A DNA stretch of 64,000 bases from Caulobacteraceae bacterium (GCA_025450315.1 JANWHQ010000045.1:1-64000), one strand, 5' to 3'. Positions 48,896-57,311 are shown, counted from the first letter of the stretch. Made by a program: numbers and translations. The notes: a model not told the origin generated them from the letters alone.

Positions 48896-49102
48896 TCAGC
48901 GCTTGTTCAGGACCTTGTCGGCCTTGCGGTCGATCTTCTTCTCTTCGGTCTTGGACATGTGGCCGGCCTTCACGGCCTGGCTGGCGCGGGCCTTGGCGTT
49001 GCGGGCGTGAGCCTTGTCCTCGATCGGATATTTGCGCTCTTCCGGCTCGGCGAATTTCGAGTCGGGCAGCTTGTTGCGCTTGTCGGCGTTCAGTTCGGCC
49101 AT
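48896..49102 (-). CDS. Small charged protein (DUF6582-like)
   Basis: A 68-residue protein, ELNADKRNKLPDSKFAEPEE at the start, then ARNAKARASQAVKAGHMSKTEEKKIDRKADKVL. Related proteins carry a KLPDSxFAxPExRxYPI pattern and are often annotated as DUF6582. The function is unknown. The RBS GGAGGAG precedes ATG 49102. An EcfG-like element lies upstream. Confidence 0.7.
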   Translation of the reverse strand: MAELNADKRNKLPDSKFAEPEERKYPIEDKAHARNAKARASQAVKAGHMSKTEEKKIDRKADKVLNKR

Positions 49103-49126
49103 GGCGAGCTCCTCCATCTAGCCCAT

Positions 49127-49151
49127 AACGCCGACGAACCGAGGTCGTTCG
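49127..49151 (-). promoter_or_regulatory. EcfG-like promoter for the small charged protein
   Basis: On the minus strand: CGAAC-N16-CGTT, one base from the consensus, 25 bases before the start codon. Confidence 0.45.
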
Positions 49152-49213
49152 ACCTCTGCCTTGCGCCCCCGCCCCGATCAGGCGGGACCCGTGGCGGGGC
49201 CGCCGATCGGTCC

Positions 49214-49240
49214 GGAACCCAAGCGGGGGCCGGGCCGTAT
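49214..49240 (+). promoter_or_regulatory. EcfG-like promoter for the DUF2231 gene
   Basis: GGAAC-N17-CGTAT, 37 bases before the start codon; one mismatch in the -10. Confidence 0.45.
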
Positions 49241-49276
49241 TAGACCCCAGGAAATCTCAGCATGGGATAGATCGTC

Positions 49277-49738
49277 ATGGCCGAGGACCACCCTCGCTCC
49301 GCCGCGCGGATCGGCGGACATCCGATCCATCCGATGCTCGTTCCGATCCCCATAGCCTGCTTCGTCGGCGCGCTGATCACCGACATCGCCTACTGGCGCA
49401 CGGCCGACATCATGTGGGGCGATTTCTCGGACTGGCTGATCAGCGTCGGTGTCGTGTTCGCCGTGCTGGCCGCGCTGGCCGGCATCGTCGACTTCCTGGC
49501 CAATCCACGGATCCGCGCCCTGCGCCAAGCGTGGATCCACGGCCTCGGCAACGCCCTGGTCCTGGTGCTGTCGATCATCAACGCCTTCGTCCATACCCGC
49601 GACGCCTACGGCTCGGTGGTTCCCACGGGCCTCCTGCTGTCGCTGCTGGTGGTGGTGATCCTGGCCGTCACCGGCTGGAACGGCTGGGACATGGTCTACC
49701 GCCGCGGCGTGGCCCTGAACCCGGAGCGCCGCCCGTGA
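49277..49738 (+). CDS. DUF2231 membrane protein
   Basis: A 153-residue protein with four helices. RIGGHPIHPMLVPIPIACFVGALITDIAYW is the family signature (conserved HP-HP histidines). DUF2231 proteins may bind haem. It overlaps the sorbosone dehydrogenase-like gene by GTGA, suggesting a shared redox role. Confidence 0.85.
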   Translation: MAEDHPRSAARIGGHPIHPMLVPIPIACFVGALITDIAYWRTADIMWGDFSDWLISVGVVFAVLAALAGIVDFLANPRIRALRQAWIHGLGNALVLVLSIINAFVHTRDAYGSVVPTGLLLSLLVVVILAVTGWNGWDMVYRRGVALNPERRP

Positions 49739-51036
49739 ACCTTCGCCGCCTCGCCCTCTCGGCCGCCGCGCTCGGCGCCCTCGCCGCCTGCGGACCCGCC
49801 CCGATCGATCCCAGCCGTCAGGTCGGACCGAACCCCTATCTGCCGCCGCTGCACCAATATCTGCTGCCGCCGATGAAGCTGGCGAAGGTCATCGGCTGGC
49901 AGGCTGGCCAGACACCGACCGTCGCGCCCGGCCTGAAGATCCAGGCCCTGGCCAGCGGCCTGAAGAACCCGCGCTCGCTCTATGTTCTGCCCAACGGCGA
50001 CATCCTGGTGGTGGAGACTTCAGGGCCCAAGCCGCCGCCGATCCGCCGGCCCAAGGAATGGGTCATGAACTGGATGGAGAAGCAGACCCACTCCTCCCAG
50101 CAGGGCCACGACATCCTTCTGTTGCGCACCGACGGCCGCGGGACGGTGCTTCAGAAGACGGTGTTCATCGACCATCTGAACTCGCCGTTCGGCGTGGTGC
50201 TGGTCGGAAACGACCTCTATGTCGCCGACACCGACGCGGTGCTGCGCTTTCCCTATCAGACCGGACAGACCCAGATCCGCACGCCCGGGGTGAAGCTTTG
50301 CGACCTGCCCGGCGGCCCGATCGACCACCACTGGACCAAGAGCCTGACCGCCAGCCCGGACGGGACCAAACTCTACGCGGGCGTCGGCTCCAACTCGAAC
50401 ATCACCGAGAACGGCGTGATCGCCGAGGTCGGCCGCGCCTCCATCTGGGAGATCGACCGGGCGACCGGCGCCCACCGGCTCTACGCCACGGGCCTGCGCA
50501 ATCCCAACGGCCTGTCCTTCGAGCCGCAGACCCATGTGCTCTGGGCGGTGGTCAACGAGCGCGACGAACTGGGCCCGGACCTCGTGCCCGACTACCTGAC
50601 CTCGGTGCAGTACGGCGGGTTCTACGGCTGGCCCTACAGCTATTGGGGCCGGCATCTGGATCCGCGGGTGAAGCCGCAGCGGCCCGACCTCGTGGCCCGC
50701 GCCATCGTGCCGGACTATTCGCTGAGCTCGCACGTCGCCCCGCTGGGCCTGGCTTTCAGCACCGGCGCCAGCCTGCCGCCACAGTACCGCGGGGGCGCCT
50801 TCGTCGGCGAGCACGGCAGCTGGGACCGCACCAAGTTCAACGGCTACAAGGTCGTCTACGTCCCGTTCGGCTCCGGCCACCCCATCGGCCAGGCCCAGGA
50901 CGTGGTCACCGGATTCCTGACCTTGGACGGCAAGGCGCGCGGACGGCCGGTCGGGCTGGCGATGGATGCGACCGGCGCGCTGCTGATCGCCGACGACGTC
51001 GGCAACACGGTCTGGCGGGTGACCGCCGCGCCGTGA
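49735..51036 (+). CDS. Sorbosone/glucose dehydrogenase-like PQQ lipoprotein
   Basis: A 433-residue lipoprotein (lipobox LGALAAC) with a six-bladed propeller of the soluble glucose/sorbosone dehydrogenase type: LKNPRSLYVLPNGDILVVET, GLRNPNGLSFEP and GGAFVGEHGSWDRTKFNGYKVVYVPF. Oxidises sugars or aldehydes outside the membrane. The start GTG 49735 overlaps the DUF2231 stop; the 540-residue ORF is an out-of-frame extension. The acceptor could be the DUF2231 partner (inference). Confidence 0.85.
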   Translation: MNLRRLALSAAALGALAACGPAPIDPSRQVGPNPYLPPLHQYLLPPMKLAKVIGWQAGQTPTVAPGLKIQALASGLKNPRSLYVLPNGDILVVETSGPKPPPIRRPKEWVMNWMEKQTHSSQQGHDILLLRTDGRGTVLQKTVFIDHLNSPFGVVLVGNDLYVADTDAVLRFPYQTGQTQIRTPGVKLCDLPGGPIDHHWTKSLTASPDGTKLYAGVGSNSNITENGVIAEVGRASIWEIDRATGAHRLYATGLRNPNGLSFEPQTHVLWAVVNERDELGPDLVPDYLTSVQYGGFYGWPYSYWGRHLDPRVKPQRPDLVARAIVPDYSLSSHVAPLGLAFSTGASLPPQYRGGAFVGEHGSWDRTKFNGYKVVYVPFGSGHPIGQAQDVVTGFLTLDGKARGRPVGLAMDATGALLIADDVGNTVWRVTAAP

Positions 51037-51049
51037 GGCGCCGAGGCGC

Positions 51050-52093
51050 TCAGGCGGCCCGGGGCTGATCCTCGGCGGCGGCGTCCAGCACTTCCAGCAG
51101 CGCCTCCTCAGCCTGACGGACCGACGGGCGGGCCAGACGCTCGGCCAGGGCGCCGGAGGCATAGTGCTCGAACACAGTCGGATGGATGTAGCTGGAGCGG
51201 CAGACCGCCGGGGTGTTGCCGAGCGTGGAGGCCACCTGCTTCACGCAGGCCGAGACGATTCGCTTGGCCTGCCCCTGGTTCTCGGCCGGGCCGGCCTGGG
51301 CCAGGGCCTGGGCGCAGCGCAGCGTGCCCGCCCAGGTGCGGAAGTCCTTGGCGCTGAACGGGCCGCCGGTCGCCTCGCGGATGTAGGCGTTGACGTCGTG
51401 CGAGCTGATTGCGTGGCGATGGCCGTCGTGGTCGACGAACTGGAACAGGCGCTGGCCGGGCAGCTCCTCGCAGCGGCGGATCAGCGCGGCGAGCCGCCGG
51501 TCGTGGATGCCGGTCTTGTGCATCTTGCCGCTCTTTCCCCGGAACTCGAACTCTGCCGCCGCGCCATGCAGGTCGACGTGACGCTTGCGCAGGGTGGTCA
51601 GGCCGAAGCTCTTGTTGGCCTGGGCGTACTCGTCGTTGCCGACGCGGATGGAGGTCCGCTCCATGATCCGCACCACGGCCGCCAGCACCTTCTCGCGCGG
51701 CAGGCCATGACGGGCGAGGTCGCGCTCCACCTGGGCCCGCAGCTTGGGCAGCGCCCGGCCGAAATCGGCCATGCGGGCGTATTTCGACTCGTCGCGATGG
51801 GCGCGCCAGTCGGGATGGTAGATGTACTGCTTGCGTCCGCGCTGGTCGCGGCCGGTGGCCTGGATGTGGCCGCGCGGGTCGGGGCAGATCCAGACGTCGG
51901 TCCAGGCCGGCGGAATGACGAGCTTGGCGATGCGGTCTTCGGTGCGCGCGTCGTCGATCACGCGGCCGTCCGCGTCGACATAGGCGAAACCCTCGCCGGC
52001 CTTGCGGCGCGCGAGGCCGGGATCGGTGTCGTGGACATAGATCAGCCCGGCGGCCGACGCCTCTTCGGGACCTGTCGGAACATCGGAAGGCAT
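51050..52093 (-). CDS. DNA topoisomerase IB
   Basis: A 347-residue poxvirus-type topoisomerase IB. Landmarks: KLVIPPAWTDVWICPDPRGHIQATGRDQRGRKQY, RVGNDEYAQANKSFGLTTLRKRHV, FRTWAGTL and the catalytic tyrosine in CRSSYIHPTV. It relaxes supercoils by a 3'-phosphotyrosine link. ATG 52093 is the family start. It stands alone. Confidence 0.93.
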   Translation of the reverse strand: MPSDVPTGPEEASAAGLIYVHDTDPGLARRKAGEGFAYVDADGRVIDDARTEDRIAKLVIPPAWTDVWICPDPRGHIQATGRDQRGRKQYIYHPDWRAHRDESKYARMADFGRALPKLRAQVERDLARHGLPREKVLAAVVRIMERTSIRVGNDEYAQANKSFGLTTLRKRHVDLHGAAAEFEFRGKSGKMHKTGIHDRRLAALIRRCEELPGQRLFQFVDHDGHRHAISSHDVNAYIREATGGPFSAKDFRTWAGTLRCAQALAQAGPAENQGQAKRIVSACVKQVASTLGNTPAVCRSSYIHPTVFEHYASGALAERLARPSVRQAEEALLEVLDAAAEDQPRAA

Positions 52094-52245
52094 CACGGCT
52101 CCCGGACGCAAAGCCCGGCGGCGCCCGGGACTTCGGCCGAACGGCTCAGCCGCGCGCGCGTTCCTCGTGGCGGCCGCGGAGCGTCGATGCGCGGGAACCG
52201 CCAGGCGATCCGGCTGGTTCGGCAAGAAACTCCGGAGGAGTTCCC

Positions 52246-53208
52246 ATGAGCCAGCCCCTCACCGTCGCCGTTATCGTGGGCAGCCTGCGCGGAGGTTCGT
52301 TCAGCCGCAAGCTCGCCCAGGCCCTGATCGCCCGCGCGCCGGCGGGCCTGGACGCGCGCATCCTCGAGATCGGCGACCTGCCGCTCTACAACGAGGACCT
52401 GGAGGAGCCCGCGCCCGAAGCTTGGACACGGCTGCGCCGCGAGGTGCGCGCCTGCCAGGCGGTGCTGTTCGTCACTCCCGAGTACAACCGCTCGATCCCA
52501 GGCTGCCTGAAGAACGCCCTGGACGTGGGCTCGCGGCCCCAGGGCAAGAGCGTCTGGTCGGGCCTGCCGGCCGGCGTCGTCAGCGACACGCCCTACAAGC
52601 TGGGCGCCTTCGGGGCCAACCACGCCCTGCGCCAGACCTTCGTCTTCCTCGACATGCCGGTGATGCAGCAGCCCGAGGCCTATATCGGCGGCGCGGGCGA
52701 GCTGTTCGGCGAGGACGGCGCGATCAGCAACGCCGACACCGACAGGTTCCTGCGCACCTTCATGGAAGAGTTCACCGCCTGGATCCGCACCCAGCGCGCC
52801 GGCGCCTCCGGCCACGACTTCGAGGGTTTCATGAAGGACCGCGACAAGGCCGCCAGCGCCTATGTCGACGGCGACGCCGGCCCGCTCGACGCCATGGCGA
52901 CCCGGAAGGATCCGGCCAGCTTCTTCCATCCCACGGGCGCCGTGGCGCAGGGCGCCAGGGCCGTCCAGGATCGCTACGATGCCGACGCCAAGGCCTTCGC
53001 GCCCGGTGGCAGGAGCCGGCTGGAGGTGCTGCAATCGGGGTCCAGCGGCCAGATCGCCCTCTGGACCGGCCTGCAGCACGCCGAGGCCATTCTGGGCGGC
53101 AGGAGCCAGGCCATGACCTTGCGCGTCACCGAGGTGTTCCGCTTCGAGGCCGGCTGGAAGCTGGTCCATCGCCACGCCGACATGGCCGATGGCCAGCGGG
53201 GCCGTTGA
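52246..53208 (+). CDS. NADPH-dependent FMN reductase fused to a SnoaL-like domain
   Basis: A 320-residue two-domain protein. Residues 1-180: flavodoxin-like FMN reductase (VAVIVGSLRGGSFSRKLAQAL, FVTPEYNRSIPGCLKNALD). Residues 195-320: SnoaL/DUF4440-like part (DKAASAYVDGDAGPLDAM, VTEVFRFEAGWKLVHRHADM). The first domain reduces quinones or flavin; the second may hold the substrate. RBS GGAGGAG before ATG 52246. There is no sign of a frameshift at the join. Confidence 0.85.
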   Translation: MSQPLTVAVIVGSLRGGSFSRKLAQALIARAPAGLDARILEIGDLPLYNEDLEEPAPEAWTRLRREVRACQAVLFVTPEYNRSIPGCLKNALDVGSRPQGKSVWSGLPAGVVSDTPYKLGAFGANHALRQTFVFLDMPVMQQPEAYIGGAGELFGEDGAISNADTDRFLRTFMEEFTAWIRTQRAGASGHDFEGFMKDRDKAASAYVDGDAGPLDAMATRKDPASFFHPTGAVAQGARAVQDRYDADAKAFAPGGRSRLEVLQSGSSGQIALWTGLQHAEAILGGRSQAMTLRVTEVFRFEAGWKLVHRHADMADGQRGR

Positions 53209-53254
53209 AACAACTCATGGCGGCGGCGGGTTCTTATCCCGTCAGCCTGGGAGC

Positions 53255-53870
53255 GCCGCCCTGTGCGCCGCCAAGCCGGCCTCCCTCGACTTCGTGCAGG
53301 CCCTCCGTGCCCCTGGCGGCCCTGACGGCCTGGCAGGGGCTGTTCGACCACGGCCATCTGGCAGCCGGCCAGCGCGTGCTGATCCACGGAGCCTCCGGAG
53401 GGGTCGGCCCGTTCGCGGTGCAGTTCGCCAAGGTCAAAGGCGCGGAGGTCTGCGCCACCGTCTCCGCCGAGAGCCGCGGTTTCGTGCAACGGCTTGGGGC
53501 CGACCGGGTGATCGACTACAAGTCAGAGCGGTTCGAGGACATCGTCCACGATGCGGACCTGGTCTACGACCTGATCGGCGGCGAGACCGAGGCGCGATCC
53601 TGGCAGGTGCTTAAGCGGGGCGGGACCCTGGTCTCCACCGTGCACCAGCCCGATGCGGATCGCGCCGCCAAGGCCGGGGTGCGGGCCATGCGCTACACCG
53701 CCCAGCTGAACGGCGAGCAGCTGGCCGAGATCGCGGCGCTGATCCATTCCGGCAAGGTCCGGGTGACCATCGACAGGGTCTTCCCGCTCGACCAGGCCGC
53801 CGAGGCCGAACGGCCTCTGCGGGACGACCACGTCGTCGGCAAGGTCGTGCTCGCGGTCGCCAGCGGGTGA
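53255..53870 (+). pseudogene. Quinone oxidoreductase (MDR family), N-terminally deleted and frameshifted
   Basis: From PLAALTAWQGLF to the end (DDHVVGKVVLAV) this is the NADP-binding and C-terminal part of a zinc-free quinone oxidoreductase (LIHGASGGVGPFAVQFAK, VIDYKSERFED). Just upstream, in another frame, AAKPASLDFVQA is the expected preceding segment; one additional C in the run 53301-53303 breaks the frame. The first 110 or so residues of the family are missing. The 567-residue ORF in the track joins unrelated frames. Confidence 0.8.
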
Positions 53871-53967
53871 TCCCGGCCCCCAGGCGGCTTACGCCGAATT
53901 AATGCGGGAGCTTATAAACTCTATATCCTAGTTAAATTAATAGGCGGGCGACCTAAGGAAGCCGCCC

Positions 53968-54477
53968 ATGTCCGCACCGCCGTCCACAAGCCCCATCCAG
54001 CGCAGCGCGCGCCGTTTCCGCCGCTTCGCCTATCTGGCCGCCTTCCTCGCGCTGCTGTGCGTCGGCTCGGAGGTCCTGCTGGCCCTGTCGCCGATCTGGC
54101 ATGGCGGAAACCAGGTCGCCGCCCTCTGGAACGGTTTCGGCCAGCTGGTCCTGGCGGTTCCGGTGCTCTGCCTGGTCTGGGGCCTTTCCCGCGCGCGGAG
54201 GCTGTTTCGGCGGATCGAGGGCGGCGACGTCTTCGCGCCGGAGAACAGCCGCGACTTCAAGCGGGTCGGCTGGTGGATAGTCGCGGGCGCGACCTGGTCG
54301 CTGACCATCAGCGGTATGGTCCCGCCAATGACCGGCGCGGTCGCCCAGCAGCTGGCTGGCCTCGGAATGGCCGGACGCGATCTGGCGCTGCTGGCGCTCG
54401 GCTTCGGCCTGGTGGTGATCGGCCAGGTGGTGGCCGAGGCGCGGCGGCTGAAGGTCGACAACGACAGTTTCCTTTGA
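53968..54477 (+). CDS. DUF2975 membrane protein
   Basis: A 169-residue protein with four helices (FAYLAAFLALLCVGSEVLLAL; GQLVLAVPVLCLVWGL; WWIVAGATWSLTISGMV; LALLALGFGLVVIGQVV). GDVFAPENSRDFKRVGW is the typical DUF2975 loop. It is paired with a small Cro-like regulator, the usual partner. An A+T-rich promoter (TATAAACTCTATATCC, GTTAAATTAATA) lies upstream. Confidence 0.85.
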   Translation: MSAPPSTSPIQRSARRFRRFAYLAAFLALLCVGSEVLLALSPIWHGGNQVAALWNGFGQLVLAVPVLCLVWGLSRARRLFRRIEGGDVFAPENSRDFKRVGWWIVAGATWSLTISGMVPPMTGAVAQQLAGLGMAGRDLALLALGFGLVVIGQVVAEARRLKVDNDSFL

Positions 54478-54501
54478 TGCCGGTTATCGTCACTCTCGCA
54501 G

Positions 54502-54744
54502 ATGCCGGTCATCCTCACCCTCGATGTCATGCTGGCGCGCCGGAAGATGCGCGCCAAGGACCTGGCCGCCCGGATCGGCATGTCCGAGACCCAGCTGTCC
54601 CTGCTGCGCACCGGCAAGGTCAGGGGCGTGCGTTTCTCGACCGTCGCCAAGCTTTGCCTGGTGCTGGAGTGCAAGCCCGGGGACCTGCTCGACTATGAGC
54701 CAGACCCTCACGACATGAACGACCCCGCGCCCGACGAGGATTAG
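54502..54744 (+). CDS. YozG-type small XRE/Cro helix-turn-helix regulator
   Basis: An 80-residue protein with the helix-turn-helix MRAKDLAARIGMSETQLSLLRTGKVRGVRFSTVAKLCLVLECKPGDLLDY. It lies 24 bases after the DUF2975 gene, the standard pairing in which it probably controls the operon. Confidence 0.88.
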   Translation: MPVILTLDVMLARRKMRAKDLAARIGMSETQLSLLRTGKVRGVRFSTVAKLCLVLECKPGDLLDYEPDPHDMNDPAPDED

Positions 54745-54768
54745 CGGGCGGATCCGAGGAGAACCCCA

Positions 54769-55704
54769 ATGGGACCGATGAGCTTGATGGCGGCGGCCGC
54801 CCTGGCCGCCGCGCCGACGAGTGCTGCCGATCGCCCGGTCCAGATCGGGCAGGGCGCCTCCGCCCTTCACGGCGCGCTGGTGCGCCCCGAAGGCCCCGCC
54901 GCGCAGGCCGCCGTGCTGCTGGTCCCGGGCTCGGGCCCCTCGGACCGCGACGGCGACGACCGCAAGGACGGCCAGCACAGCCGGACCCAGTGGTATCTGG
55001 CCCAGGCCCTGGCCCGGCGGGGGATCGTCTCCCTTCGCTACGACAAGCGGGGCGCGGCCGAGAGCGCCGGCGCCGGCGAGGCGAAGACCATCCAGGACAC
55101 GGTCGACGAGGCCGTCGGCTGGGCGAATGTCCTCGCCCGCCAGCCGGGCGTGCGCTGCGTCGTGGCCCTCGGTCACTCCGAAGGCGCCCTGATCGGCGCC
55201 CTGATGGCCCGGAGGGTGCGGCTCTGCGGCCTGATCGAGGTGAGCGGTTCGGGAAGGGACATCGGGACCCTGATCGAGGAACAGACCGTCACGCTCCACG
55301 TGGCGCCGGAGGTGGCCGCCCAGATCCACGCCGCCCTCCAGGCCGAGCGCGAGGGCCGGCCGATCCCGCCGGTCCCCAAGGGCTACGTCAGCCTCTTCGG
55401 CCCCCAGGCCGAGCCATATCTCCGCTCGGAGATCAACCTCGATCCCGCGGCCGAACTGGCCAAGGTGAAGGTCCCGGTGCTGGTGGTCCAGGGCGACAAC
55501 GACGTCCAGGTGAAGGTCGGGGACGCCAGGCGCCTGGCGGCGGCGGCGAAGGTCCAGCCGGTGATCATCCCCGGCATGAACCACATCCTGAAGCTGGCGC
55601 CCACGGACGTGAGGGGCAACTTCATGACCTACGCCGACCCCAACCTGCCCCTGGCGCCCGGCGTCGCCGACGCCATCACCGGGTTCGTGCTGGCCCGGCC
55701 GTGA
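54769..55704 (+). CDS. Exported alpha/beta hydrolase
   Basis: A 311-residue protein with a short signal (LMAAAALAAAPTSAA), oxyanion region VPGSGPSDRDGDD, nucleophile elbow GHSEG, acid in QGDNDVQV and histidine in GMNHIL. Probably an esterase or acyl hydrolase of the periplasm. The RBS GAGGAG precedes ATG 54769. It lies 24 bases after the Cro-like gene. Confidence 0.85.
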   Translation: MGPMSLMAAAALAAAPTSAADRPVQIGQGASALHGALVRPEGPAAQAAVLLVPGSGPSDRDGDDRKDGQHSRTQWYLAQALARRGIVSLRYDKRGAAESAGAGEAKTIQDTVDEAVGWANVLARQPGVRCVVALGHSEGALIGALMARRVRLCGLIEVSGSGRDIGTLIEEQTVTLHVAPEVAAQIHAALQAEREGRPIPPVPKGYVSLFGPQAEPYLRSEINLDPAAELAKVKVPVLVVQGDNDVQVKVGDARRLAAAAKVQPVIIPGMNHILKLAPTDVRGNFMTYADPNLPLAPGVADAITGFVLARP

Positions 55705-55709
55705 GGCGC

Positions 55710-55907
55710 CTAGCCAAGCCCCGACGCTTGGTGGGATCGGGCGGGCGCCCGCCCAGCGGGCGGGCTGGGCCGAGCCTTCGCGGGCGACGGCTGCGCCGTC
55801 TTTCGGGGCGGCAGGCTCACATAGATCTGGACGCCGAGCAGGCTGATCGAAAAGACGGCGAAGACCACGACCACGAAGATCGGGAACGCCATGCTGACCG
55901 TGGGCAT
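55710..55907 (-). CDS. Small membrane protein (65 aa)
   Basis: MPTVSMAFPIFVVVVFAVFSISLLGVQIYVSLPP forms one membrane helix, followed by a basic Pro/Ala-rich tail. The RBS GGAGG precedes ATG 55907, five codons into the listed ORF. A FixK-box-like site lies 55 bases upstream. Function unknown; similar small proteins accompany oxygen-controlled respiratory genes. Confidence 0.55.
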   Translation of the reverse strand: MPTVSMAFPIFVVVVFAVFSISLLGVQIYVSLPPRKTAQPSPAKARPSPPAGRAPARSHQASGLG

Positions 55908-55961
55908 CTGAACCTCCATAGATTTCGAGGTTCACGTCACCGCACTTGCGCCTTTCCAGCC

Positions 55962-55975
55962 TTGATCCGCGTCAA
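55962..55975. promoter_or_regulatory. FixK-box-like palindrome TTGAT-CCGC-GTCAA
   Basis: Matches TTGAT-N4-ATCAA except for one base. It is 55 bases upstream of the small membrane protein gene and overlaps the ligB stop codon. Confidence 0.45.
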
Positions 55976-56859
55976 ACCCGCAAAGGCCAAGCTGTGCGCA
56001 GCCGGCCCGGCTGCCGGCCCGCATCCCGGCATTCCAGCACCAGCAGGCCCGCCGCCGTGTTGGAGATCGGAATGTGATAGTTGCGGTGCACCTCGGCGAC
56101 GTCGTCGCCCAGCGCGCCGCGCATGGCGATCCACATCAGGAGCTCCACGCCCTGGGAGCCCGCCATCTCGATGATGTCGGCCGCCGAATAGGCGGTGAGC
56201 ACCTCCGGGAACCGCGACAGACGGTCCAGGCACATCAGGTCGAAGGACTTGTTGATGAAGCCGGCCCGTTTCCCGTCCAGCTGGTGCGATAGACCTCCTG
56301 TTCCCAGGACCAGCACCTTGAGGTCCTCGTCGTAGGAACGGATCGCGCGGCCCACCGCCCGGCCCAGCTTGAAGCAGCGCGCCGGCGAGGGCAGCGGGTG
56401 CTGGATGGTGTTGATGGCGATCGGAACGATCCTGACCGGCCGGCCGCCCTCGGGCCACAGCAGCTGGGTGGGCACGACGAAGGCGTGGTCGACTTTCATC
56501 TCCTGACAGGTGGTCAGGTCGAACTCCTCGGCCGCCAGGCTCTCGATGATGTGCCACGACAGCGCCGGATCGCCGGGAAAGGGCGCCTGGACCGGCAGGC
56601 CCCAGCCCTCGTCGGCGTTGTGATACTCGGCCGCGGCGCCGACGGCGAAGGTCGGCATCTTGTCCAGGAAGAAGTTCAGGCCGTGGTCGTTGTAGAACAT
56701 CACCACCACGTCCGGACGGGCCTCGGCCAGCCATTCGCGGGCCCGCACATAGCCGTCGAAGAACGGCTTCCAATAGGGATCCTGCTGGAGCCCCTTGGCG
56801 ATGGCGGCGCCGATCGCCGGCACGTGCGAGGTTCCGATGCCTCCGACAATCTGGGCCAT
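55972..56859 (-). CDS. ligB: LigB-type extradiol dioxygenase (protocatechuate 4,5-dioxygenase beta subunit)
   Basis: A 295-residue class III extradiol enzyme. The Fe(II) ligands correspond to H12 (GTSHVPA), H59 (YNDHG) and E239 (GVELLMW), and the catalytic base to H192 (GTGGLSHQ), as in Sphingobium LigB. It opens the ring of protocatechuate or a relative such as gallate. The ATG at 56859 gives the same numbering as LigB at H12. The start and the ligA stop overlap (TGATG). The rest of the pathway is not in the window. Confidence 0.88.
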   Translation of the reverse strand: MAQIVGGIGTSHVPAIGAAIAKGLQQDPYWKPFFDGYVRAREWLAEARPDVVVMFYNDHGLNFFLDKMPTFAVGAAAEYHNADEGWGLPVQAPFPGDPALSWHIIESLAAEEFDLTTCQEMKVDHAFVVPTQLLWPEGGRPVRIVPIAINTIQHPLPSPARCFKLGRAVGRAIRSYDEDLKVLVLGTGGLSHQLDGKRAGFINKSFDLMCLDRLSRFPEVLTAYSAADIIEMAGSQGVELLMWIAMRGALGDDVAEVHRNYHIPISNTAAGLLVLECRDAGRQPGRLRTAWPLRV

Positions 56860-57218
56860 CACGCCCTCCCCGCGGCGAGCAGCTTGTCCTTGAAGGCCTG
56901 CAGGCTGAGGCCGGTCTGCTGGGCGCCGATGTCCTGGACGCTCAGGCCGAAGATGCCGGCCAGCTTGGCGAGGTAGTAGATGTTGCCGCCCGCCTCGATC
57001 ATCTCCAGCACATCGCGCCGCGCGACCGCCCAGCGTTGCTCGGGCGTTAGGTGGAACTTGGCGCAGTAACCCACTTCGTCGCGGCGGAAGGCCTCGCGGT
57101 TGGCCTCGTCATTGAACGAATAGCACATGCGGTTGAGCGCATAGCCCTTCTGGGCGGCGTCGCCGTCGAAGATCGGCGTGCCGGGGATCTCGTATTCGTC
57201 GTGCTTGAGCTCGCTCAT
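56859..57218 (-). CDS. ligA: LigA-type alpha subunit of the extradiol dioxygenase
   Basis: A 119-residue helical subunit: AQKGYALNRMCYSFNDEANREAFRRDEVGYCAKFHLTPEQRWAV and GGNIYYLAKLAGIFGLSVQDIGA are the LigA pattern. It covers the active site of LigB. Its promoter region contains a weak FixK-like palindrome (57267-57280). Confidence 0.88.
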   Translation of the reverse strand: MSELKHDEYEIPGTPIFDGDAAQKGYALNRMCYSFNDEANREAFRRDEVGYCAKFHLTPEQRWAVARRDVLEMIEAGGNIYYLAKLAGIFGLSVQDIGAQQTGLSLQAFKDKLLAAGRA

Positions 57219-57266
57219 GGCCTCTCCTGGTCATGGGAAGGATTGCTCGGCGTTGGCGGTGCGACA

Positions 57267-57280
57267 TTGACTTGGCTCAA
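57267..57280. promoter_or_regulatory. Weak FixK-box-like site TTGAC-TTGG-CTCAA upstream of ligAB
   Basis: One half-site is good, the other has one mismatch. 49 bases before ligA. Confidence 0.3.
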
Positions 57281-57311
57281 GCCCGCCGGAGGAGCCGCCT
57301 GGCGCGCGCGG

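Noticed and set aside
52167-53870. 567-residue ORF joining the FMN reductase region with the quinone oxidoreductase
   Set aside because: The first 350 residues are an out-of-frame shadow of the reductase-SnoaL gene; only the end is real and it is a pseudogene.
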